Position numbers and translations under genes: made by a program
The notes under the pieces: generated by a model
The model's database searches: none
Told to the model about the DNA's origin: nothing
The model's input: the letters and a program-made list of their open reading frames with translations, nothing else
Source: Vanessa cardui
Lineage: Eukaryota; Arthropoda; Insecta; Lepidoptera; Nymphalidae
Reading direction: 5' to 3'
Length of the DNA: 64,000 nt
NCBI RefSeq assembly: GCF_905220365.1
Contig: NC_061151.1
Location: 2,784,197-2,848,196 of the forward strand
Shown here: positions 1 through 7,470 of the stretch, piece by piece
Layout of the letters: every line of letters begins with the position of its first letter
Numbering within the stretch: position 1 is the first letter of the stretch

Positions 1-435
1 CGAGACCCTATATATATCGGTGCGAACCAAACGTACGCGCGATTCAGATATCAGCGGTTTTATACAAATTTTCAGTACAAACATATAATAAAAATAATTA
101 CGGCTTAACAAAATCCAATCGTAATTCTTATAAAACTGGAAATTTCGTTGTTTAGCTTTTTGAAGTTAACAGATTATAACATAGACAACATAAGTCCAGC
201 TTACGCACCTATGACCGTACAGTGGCCAGTTTAATTGATTTTAGCTCATAATTAAATGTTTGTCTAAATCTTAGAACTAAATGGAGATAAATTGTCGCAA
301 ATGACAAATATCTTGGAGGTGCTATTTATCTTAATGCAAATCTTAATCATTTAAAAGCAAACATCAAACGATACTCAAAACAAAAATGAATTCATGTTAA
401 ATTGTTAAATTTTTCGTTTTTCGTTTTAACCATAT
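1..435. other. Intergenic, nothing recognised
   Basis: AT-rich DNA with no ORF of note, no RNA gene and none of the repeat families found elsewhere in the window. Confidence 0.5.
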
Positions 436-551
436 GATGGAACCCGCATTCCACCAACTCGCATTGAAACAGCGGGGTGGAATATGTTCCAAACCTTCTC
501 CTCAAAGGGAGAGGAGACAATAGCCCAGCAGTGGTAAACTTACAGACTGTT
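436..551 (+). mobile_element. SINE-A 3' part, interrupted by a fold-back insertion
   Basis: This is the SINE-A 3' body: GCATTGAAACAGCGGGGTGG, then the TTCTCCTCAAAGGGAGAGGA block and CCCAGCAGTGG. The last 12 bases (TTACAGACTGTT, 540-551) recur at 709-720, where the SINE tail resumes as acagactgttgttgatg. The 5' tRNA-like half is missing. Confidence 0.75.
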
Positions 552-708
552 AATGTTGTCTTAAATTTTCGCGATTATTACACATTTAAATAAAACTAAT
601 TATAACGGGTAGACCTACCCGTGACCACGAACACTGCAAAGTGCTCGAAACGTCGGGATGTTTAAAAATAATTAATATACGCGATCCATCCGTTATAATT
701 AGTTTTAT
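552..708. mobile_element. Small fold-back element with 12-bp target duplication
   Basis: A 157-bp insertion in a SINE-A tail, bounded by a perfect 12-bp direct repeat (540-551 and 709-720). Inside is a perfect 21-bp inverted repeat (588-608 and 690-710; the last two bases overlap the duplication). The loop holds consecutive mini-hairpins, including CACT-GCAA-AGTG followed by CTCGAAACGTCGGG. I infer a non-autonomous element. Its superfamily is not certain; sequences with a similar CGAAACGTCGG block are, from memory, associated with Penelope-like elements. Confidence 0.6.
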
Positions 709-726
709 TTACAGACTGTTGTTGAT
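709..726 (+). mobile_element. SINE-A tail remnant
   Basis: Continuation of the SINE-A 3' end (acagactgttgttgatg) after the fold-back insertion. The first 12 bases are the second copy of the target duplication. Confidence 0.6.
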
Positions 727-936
727 GAAATCTTGATGAAATTGTTATCTCCAATACCAATAATCAAATTTCACAGAAAACATAGAGCACATATATGTGC
801 ATAAAATTAGCACACGAGTGCATTTTCTATTCTTTTCTTTCATAATCTAGGACGGTTAGTACTTTATGTGTTTCCTAGGCAAACTATTATAGAAAATGTA
901 AATCTTCAATTCAGGACCTACACAAGATTATATTCT

Positions 937-1207
937 ACACTAGCTGGCCCGCGATCTTGTACGCGTTTAAATTTAACAGGATTTTTTTTAGTATAGCCTC
1001 AGTTACTCATTATTATATCAGTTATCTGCCAGTGAAAGTCCTGTCAAAATCGGTCCAGCCGTTCCAGAGATTACGAACAGACAGACAGAAAAACATTGTA
1101 AAATATGTTGTTTTCGTATATGTACCGTGTATACATATGCATTGAGTATAAAAGGGCTATTTTAATATTACAAACAGACACTCCAATTTTATTATATGTA
1201 TAGATTG
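937..1207 (+). repeat. Family E copy, near full length
   Basis: It begins CTAGCTGGCCCGCGATCTTG. It contains the CAGTGAAAGTCCTGTCAAAA block with a tandem ACAGACAGACAG, and ends ACACTCCAATTTTATTATAT with a short ATAGATT. The same units occur at 15.6, 28.6, 37.5, 51.3, 52.8 and 55.8 kb. The 62-codon frame inside has no protein similarity I recognise. Confidence 0.75.
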
Positions 1208-1443
1208 ATTCCAGAATCTATGATTATTTAAGGCTGTTGTGATGAAATATGCTCTTAAAGGAACTTTTGTCTTAATCAGCTGTATTTTAGAGAGAGTTCG
1301 TACATTTTGCAAGTTATCGCTTCAGCTCTTGTTTTTCAAAATGTTGTGCTAGTATTTTTATCGATAATATACAAGAAAATTGATACTCAGTGAGTATGCT
1401 AATAATAAGTACAGTTCTACCGTGGCGGAACATTAAACTATAC

Positions 1444-1588
1444 TATATTGTCCATTTATATACAAAAACTTTCCTCTCGAAGCACTCTATCTATTAAAAA
1501 AACTGCATGAAAATCTGTTGCGTAATTTTAAAGATATAAACAATACATAGGGTAGCGGTAAGCGACTTTGTTTTATACTATGTAATGA
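1444..1588 (+). repeat. Family F copy, 5' truncated
   Basis: Starts at TATATTGTCCATTTATATAC and runs through TCTCGAAGCACTCTATCTAT and AGCGGTAAGCGACTTTGTTT to ACTATGTAATGA, the constant 3' end of family F. Confidence 0.75.
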
Positions 1589-1857
1589 ATAATGATATAT
1601 ATGAATTACTGTAATTGTAATGTCTGAAAAGTGTTATAATTGAAATAAAAAGATAAAGCGGTTGCATATTTATTTAAGGACACTTTGTTGAGTTAAGTTT
1701 TACGAATGATTATTGAACATATGTTTGTATTATACTCTCTATCACAATAAATATCTTGGTATAATTTTGTCCATAATTTTCAAGGTGTTTCATTTAGTTA
1801 CATACAAATAAACATATAATACTTTTAAATTATTTGATAGAATATAAAATCGTACAA

Positions 1858-2027
1858 AATATAACTCAAAATTTTGAATTAAATCATTTGTCAAAATGCC
1901 TCCACACTTTGGGAAAGTATTGTCTCCGAAAACGCTGACTTTCTTAGGTTACGGGCAATTACAATAGACTTAGTATCTGTAACACAGAATAAATTCACTG
2001 ATTATTTTTACAAACACACACATAATT
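1858..2027. repeat. Family I copy 1
   Basis: About 170 bp that recurs with scattered substitutions at 14,515-14,682. The shared core is CCTCCACACTTTGGGAAAGT followed by AACACAGAATAAATTCACT. It lies immediately upstream of a SINE-A. The second copy lies between the two halves of a SINE-A. Confidence 0.65.
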
Positions 2028-2031
2028 CTTG

Positions 2032-2332
2032 AGCTGAGATGGCTCAGTGGTTAGAACGCGTGCATCTTAACCGATGATTGCGGGTTCAAACCCAGACAAA
2101 CACCACTATATATACATATGTGCTTAATTTGTGTTTATAATTCATCGTTCTCGGCGGTGAAGGAAAACATCGTGAGCAAACCTGCATGTGTCTAATTTCA
2201 TCGTAATTATGCCACATGTGCATTCCACCAAACCGCATTGGAACAGCGTGGTGGAATATGTTCCAAATCCTCTTAATGGAAGAGGAGGCCTTAACCCAGC
2301 AATGAGAAATTTACAGGCTTTACTTTTACTAC
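2032..2332 (+). mobile_element. SINE-A, near full length
   Basis: The tRNA-like head has an A box (GAGATGGCTCAGTGGTTAGA) and a B box (GGGTTCAAACCC). The body follows (GTGAAGGAAAACATCGTGAG, then the CATTGGAACAGCGTGGTGG block). The tail is GAAATTTACAGGC. The head identifies a pol III-driven tRNA-derived SINE. Confidence 0.9.
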
Positions 2333-3239
2333 ATAATTCTTACAAACTTTAAACGGTTTCTTACGTGTATTTACAAAGATTCAATATTGTTTAGTGCAAG
2401 GCAATGTCTGTAATAAATGTACGAGATAATATCTCGTACGGTTTTATCAATTTTGATGAAGTTCGTACCTTTCTTTATATTACGAGATAAACATAGTCGC
2501 CATTTTATCTCAGGTTATAAAGTGGACAGATTGTTGTATATATTACAGATAATTCTGTAATGATTCCCAAGTTATAATTACGGATTTGTTGCAACAATAC
2601 AACAATCAATATTTGATTTTATAGCTATTTGACAATGCGAAAAATAAATTGTGAATTATCGTAATCAGTGTATAATATGAGTTTAAAAATGGTTATTTAC
2701 CAACGAAAGTTGAAAATTATACTTAATTTATTGAAAAATCCATAAATAAAAATGCATTTTTTCAAACGTTTGTCACGTCATAAAAAACGCTCCTGATTGG
2801 CCGGGCTTATGATGAAGTCACTTGCTTGTTAACCTTGCTTTTCTACTATATGTACCACAGATTAAAATACAAGAAAGTAACGTCACCGACTCCGTTGCAG
2901 CGCCATATTGTCCAAGTAGCGTTTTTGCGCGCTATTTAAATGTGGAATTTTTATATGGTATTTTTCGGCAAATATGTACTAGAAATAAAAAAAAAACTTT
3001 TACTGAGTTCCTTAACGTCTACTAAATAATATAAAACCGATTTTAAAAACTAGTTAAATAGCCTATTGCGTACTACTAGAAGCTAATATTTTAAAGCTTA
3101 AAAGCTCTTGATTGTACCCAAAGCTAAAGCTAAGCATCGAAATTTAACAAGCAGAATCTTTGAGTAACTACAAGTTATTTTTAAGTGTGAAATTGATTTT
3201 TTTAAATGCATTGCACCATTTTATGCTTGTGCTTGGGAA
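2333..3239. other. Intergenic with palindrome and CGTCA-rich segment
   Basis: No gene recognised. A 21-base palindrome sits at 2419-2439 (ten-base arms, GTACGAGATA). Around 2775-2960 is a more GC-rich stretch with several CGTCA-type sites (CACGTCATAA, AACGTCACCG), GATTGGCCGGGCTTATGATG and GCGCGCTATTTAAATG. The 67-codon frame at 2822-3025 crosses this stretch but resembles nothing I know. Confidence 0.4.
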
Positions 3240-3315
3240 TTACGGTAGTCAGGATCGAACTGGTGACTTTTTACATCGCTAGTTCCCTGTAAACCATTGC
3301 GCCATTGATACTTCT
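3240..3315 (-). repeat. tRNA-like relic
   Basis: Read on the minus strand it shows AATGGCGCAATGGTTTACAG (A-box-like) and CCAGTTCGATCCTG (B-box-like). It lacks a clean acceptor stem, so it is more likely a decayed SINE head than a functional tRNA. Confidence 0.4.
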
Positions 3316-3524
3316 TGACGCTTACAAAGTTATATCAATTCACTGGCAGCTTATAAAGTTTAGTTAAGTGTAAGAAACCATTTCCTGGAACAAATAATGT
3401 GTAAGTTATAAACAATTTACACTTCCATCTAGTCATTTAAAAATACTTTAACATAATTTAAAAGTAAAAAAAGATATTTTTAAATAATTAACAACTTTAT
3501 GTCCTACTGTGTAAGGGCTAATTT

Positions 3525-3690
3525 AGAATCACATTCCTTGCCCTAGCAAGCTCTACCACTAAGGAATGTTCCGGTTTAAAGGGTAAGTGAGCCAGTGTAA
3601 ATACGGTACAACAGACATCTTTGATTCCAAAGTTGGTGGTTCATTAGCGATTAAAATAATAGTGGTGACCACTTACCATAAGGTGGTAAA
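3525..3690 (-). repeat. Family C relic
   Basis: Degenerate copy containing GTGAGCCAGTGTAA, GTTGGTGGTTCATT and GTGGTGACCACTTACC, the diagnostic blocks of family C in reverse order. Confidence 0.6.
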
Positions 3691-4069
3691 ATACTTTGAT
3701 ACAGTATTTTGATGTTTTTATCATTTTAATAGTAGTATTATTAAAGACTAAGTTGGCAAAACGGCTGAACAGATTTTGATAAGTCTTACAATAGAAAACG
3801 CCCACAATATAAGGAGGAAGTTCGTTAAAAATAATGATCATGTCGTAATTTATACATCGATTCTTAATTAATGTCTTTTCTTTATCTAAAGAATTTTTAA
3901 TCTGTAATCAATCATCAATTCACGCAACTTATATGCTTTAATGATTTTATCTGTGCTATTTGTATTTTTAATCTGTTAATGTTTTCTCTGTTTAGCTTAA
4001 TTTGTGTATTATTAAATAAATACGTACATATATAGAAGCATTCTCATTATTAATATTGTATTTTTTAAA

Positions 4070-4218
4070 TGTTGAAAAAGAGTAACTTTTAAATTTCTTG
4101 ACGGTTCTTCTGGGTAGAATCTACTTTCCAAACCGGCGGTAGCTTTACTTAATTGTTAAATGACGATTCAAAAGTGCTTGTAAAAGCCCACTTGAATAAA
4201 GTTTATTTTGATTTTTTG
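4070..4218 (+). repeat. Family D, LINE-like 3' end
   Basis: The sequence runs from GAAAAAGAGTAAC through a CCGGTTC-type hairpin (here ACGGTTCTTCTGGGTAGAAT and AAACCGGCGGTAG) to CTTGAATAAAGTTTATTTTG. The AATAAA followed by a TTTTGA-type tail suggests the 3' end of a non-LTR retrotransposon or a SINE that borrows it. Confidence 0.7.
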
Positions 4219-4670
4219 AATTCAGAGTCTAGTCATCTTCACCCATTTGGGATGACGAGTTAGATACTATATGTTCTTTTATAGCCTTATGAAGTGGTTA
4301 AGACTTCAAGCATTACAAATATAATCTTATGCATTTATAACACTAGTTTCTTGTATTTTATTCAAACGTAAATAGCGCTAGAAATAGATTATGATTCATT
4401 TTAATATCAGATCAAAGCATTGTTCAATGTTTACGTAATTGTAGATAATAAAACCAGTTAAGGCTTTCGCAAAATCTAGAATTGTCTATGAATGCTGAAC
4501 GACAGATAATGACTGTTGACAAAAACTCGTTTGTGGAGAGAGGACAAAGGAGGTAAGGATGAAAGGAGATTATAATAAAACCTACATGGAATGTCTAAGG
4601 GATGTTTTTTTAAATAATCTTGATTAAATTTTTGGCAAAGAATGATAATGATATGTTAAACGATGGTTGA
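4219..4670. other. Intergenic, nothing recognised
   Basis: Low-complexity AT-rich DNA with no gene or repeat recognised. Confidence 0.4.
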
Positions 4671-4773
4671 TGTGTTCACCAACCCACATTGGAACGGCGT
4701 GGTGTGAAACCTCCAAGTATTTTTCTTAAAGGGAGATGAGGCCTAAGCCGAATAGTGGCTCTTTTATAGACTG
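4671..4773 (+). mobile_element. SINE-A 3' fragment, diverged
   Basis: Contains ACCAACCCACATTGGAACGG, TCTTAAAGGGAGATGAGGCC and ATAGACTGT. The 5' half is missing. Confidence 0.6.
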
Positions 4774-4844
4774 TAATTTCAATGAAAACTTTTATTGATG
4801 ATAATAATTAAAAAGTTACAATATTAAATAATAATTGAATTATT

Positions 4845-5088
4845 GACGACCTCCGTGGTCGAGTGACGTGTACACCGCTTTTCATGGGTACGCCACTCCG
4901 AGGTCCCGGGTTCGATTCCCGGCCGAGTCGATATAGATCATTAGTTTTCTATGTTGTCTTGGGTCTGGGTATTTGTACCGTCGTTACTCCTGATTTTCCA
5001 TAACACAAGTGCTTTAGTTACTTACATTGGGATTAGAGTAATGTATGTGATGTTGTCTCATATTTATTATATTTATCTATTTTATTGT
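4845..5088 (+). mobile_element. SINE-B, near full length
   Basis: The tRNA-like head GACGACCTCCGTGGTCGAGT carries the B box GGGTTCGATTCCCGG. The body follows with TTGTCTTGGGTCTGGGTATT, CCATAACACAAGTGCTTTAG and GTAATGTATGTGATGTTGTC. The tail is TTTATT-rich. Confidence 0.85.
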
Positions 5089-5229
5089 TAATAATTAAAC
5101 TTAAAAATTAACAAATTGATTATATATATAATATAATATATTATCTTAACAATATTTCCTGAGTCTGACTGATTCGATTTCCAAACTGAAGTTTACAAAT
5201 GAAATTGATTTTGATGACGGTAGAATTAT

Positions 5230-5280
5230 TGATAAGTGGGTGGTACCATTTGGCTCGCAACAGCCCTTCTACCAGTAAAT
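5230..5280 (+). repeat. Family C 3' fragment
   Basis: Ends GTGGGTGGTACCATTTGGCT ... CCCTTCTACCAGTAAAT, the diverged 3' end of family C. Confidence 0.5.
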
Positions 5281-5946
5281 GACATTGTTTCCTTATCAAG
5301 ATCGCTTTCATTTTTAAAACGAATTACAATTAGCCCCGTGAACAATCTCGTTGTATCTCGTTTTTTCTACGTTTTAAAACCAGTTCGTGATCGAATCGTT
5401 AATTCAAAACAGTAAAACACAAACGTTCTTTACATATAATTCGTAAACCGTTAATTTTCAAGCGATTAAGAAATTAATTTTCCCTTAATTGGAATCCGCT
5501 TTCAGATATTTCGATCCGATAAAATAATACATAGATATCTTAATTAAGACGAATTGTTCTGTTAATTAATTTCCCTGTACGTATTTTTTATTAGATAAAT
5601 CTTGTTATCAAAGCGTTAGTGAGTCGAACAATTATTTATAGCTGCGAAATTAGCTAAACCTGATAATTGATATCCCTAGCCTGATATTTAGGCTGAATAG
5701 AAAAAAAAAAACAACGGAAATATTTTGACAGCTGTCAAAACGAAAAATATTCCCGCGCTCGCATGACATATCCAATAACATTATTTATCTGTTCCGAAAA
5801 TGTCCGCCATTGTTTTGACAAATTACAGTAAGCATAATTTAAGGTCGGCGAATGATTGCGCAAGTTAAGATTAATGACTGCTATTTATTTTACGGTTAAT
5901 TGATTTATTTGCCGACTTTCGACAAAATCAACTTTTTTTTTTACAG
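5281..5946. other. Single-copy intergenic DNA flanking the DIRS-like element
   Basis: No gene. It holds several TTAATTAA-type homeodomain-like sites and an exact 18-base palindrome at 5723-5740 centred on CAGCTG, an E-box core. The run of T and acag at 5932-5946 abuts the retrotransposon. Confidence 0.35.
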
Positions 5947-6148
5947 ATAATATACAAATTTTACCTAAAAAATAAAATTTTTATTATGTTTCCTGGGACG
6001 TCTGAAGTCCATTATGAGAGTACATTGTACTTGTTCCGCCGCTAGCCGCCAGAGGTCTCCGTTTTCCCTCCAAAAATGACTGCTCAGTGGCGCCCTCAAC
6101 TTTCTTAGCGATGTTTCGTTCCACAAGCCGCCATATTTTTTCGTCATT
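5947..6148 (-). repeat. DIRS right inverted terminal repeat with extension
   Basis: Bases 5997-6148 are the inverted match of 10,790-10,941 (152 bp). The outer 50 bp (5947-5996, including GTTTCCTGGGACG) have no match in the left repeat and form the right-end extension. The extension plus its neighbour is repeated inverted inside the element as half of the ICR. In the DIRS family such asymmetric ends are joined in the circular intermediate. Confidence 0.9.
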
Positions 6149-6190
6149 GGGAGTTCATAATGATGATGGCTCACCAGGAAGACATCACCT

Positions 6191-6289
6191 GGACTTCAGA
6201 CGTCCCAGGAAACATAATAAAAATTTTATTTTTTAGGTAAAATTTGTATATTATGTGTTCCGTTTGACGTCTGAAGTCCATTATGAGAG
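6191..6289 (-). repeat. DIRS internal complementary region (ICR)
   Basis: Bases 6191-6254 are an exact inverted copy of the right end (5947-6010, 64 bp). Bases 6250-6289 equal the reverse complement of the left end (10,918-10,957, 40 bp). The two halves meet at ATTAT (6250-6254). This is the expected layout of a DIRS ICR, which serves as a splint for joining both cDNA ends into a circle. Confidence 0.92.
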
Positions 6290-6473
6290 ACTTGTTTGTT
6301 ATCTCCTGGTGGCTTGTGGATGAAATTTTATTAAAAAATAAACAACGCAACAATGTGATAATGGTTGCTTATATTAAAAATATAATGTATGATTACAAAG
6401 AAAAATTAAATTTACACTCAATTGAACAAAATTAAAGAATTAAGTTAATAATAATCAGTGAATTAGTAAGTGA

Positions 6474-7470
6474 TTAATTAGAAGAGAAAAATCGGGATAA
6501 GGATTTTTCTGAATCTACAATCATGGCGGATTGAATTGGTTTACAATAGAATTTTCTAAATGTACTTTCGTGTTGCCAGTTAGCTTTATTTAGAATATCA
6601 TTAATATTATACTTTTCCAGCCAGTTCAAGGATGAAACCGCCGATCTGAAACTACCTGGTGAAGCTTGGATGCCAGCTTCAGATAAAACTTTCTTTACCC
6701 AGCCACCAATTATAGTCGGTGTGGTTGGCTTTACGACGCCTCTAGTAGTAATAAAAAGATTTGTTATAGACCCTCTCGAGCTTCCTGATATTTCTTTTAG
6801 AGTTCTTACCCAAAATACCGGATCAATATTTCTTTCAGGTGCAGCTGAGAGTATCCAGTCTGATTGACAATGTGATCTGGAATCTGTTTTCGACCCAAAC
6901 GAAGGTGTTAGAGTGATTGAGTCTGAATTGTCCACGAAATGATTTGCATCACAATGTAAAAGGGTCAGATAGTGCACCCTACCCCGTGCCCCGATGCTAA
7001 CAACAAAAGCGTGGCGGTGTGTTTCGAAACCTCGTAAAGGTTAGTAGGATCTGGGTTAACGAGTTTTAGATGCCTGATGACTATTCTTGCATCCCAAATA
7101 GGGATCTTGGGCGCAGGAGGTTTTGCTATGGAGATAGCTTTTAGCACGTGCTTAACTATGTGGCTGGAAGAAATCTTCGCGGTGGAGATAGTCTCACAGA
7201 TTGTTGATATTGCGCTCTTATGCACTAATATGGTACGATAAGCTAAATTATCTTTTATGTGTAGGTGGGCTAAGTAGCGTGCGACCTCGGCTGGCGTGGG
7301 CATACGAAGATCGATGCCACTGCTTTTACACCAGCGCGACCACTTCGTCCATATCGGGATGTAAGTTTTAAATGTGGAACCGCGCCAGCAGGATGACAAA
7401 AGCTGTCTCTCTTCCACAGACCAGTTGTGGGTCAACGAATCCCACCCAAAATGAGCCAAGCTTCCAGGTT
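6474..7470 (-). pseudogene. DIRS tyrosine recombinase, frameshifted
   Basis: Tyrosine recombinase of the DIRS element, which would insert the circular DNA copy by site-specific recombination. The N-terminal core-binding part (SLAHFGWDSLTHNW to RYLAHLHIKDNLAYRT) lies at the end of a 773-codon frame, 6965-9286. The catalytic part continues in another frame, 6474-6977. The break falls at the motif around the first catalytic Arg, where ACCCTACCCC (6976-6985, plus strand) looks like a 5-bp near-tandem duplication. The downstream part keeps SFRSAVSS (second catalytic Arg at its residue 111) and FRKFYCK (nucleophilic Tyr at 144, near 6546). The usual His three residues before that Arg is Gly. No clear start codon is seen after 7500, so the 5' limit is approximate. 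Confidence 0.85.

Noticed and set aside
620..660. Possible hammerhead ribozyme around CACTGCAAAGTGCTCGAAAC
   Set aside because: The GAAAC 3' core and a stem are present, but no CUGANGA core precedes the stem on either strand.
2032..2110. Functional tRNA genes at the GGGTTCAAACCC and GGGTTCGATTCCC sites
   Set aside because: Every instance continues into a conserved SINE body and no proper acceptor stem closes the cloverleaf.
5947..6254. Stand-alone MITE with 64-bp inverted arms
   Set aside because: The arms are the right end and the ICR of the DIRS-like element, and the loop is its terminal repeat.
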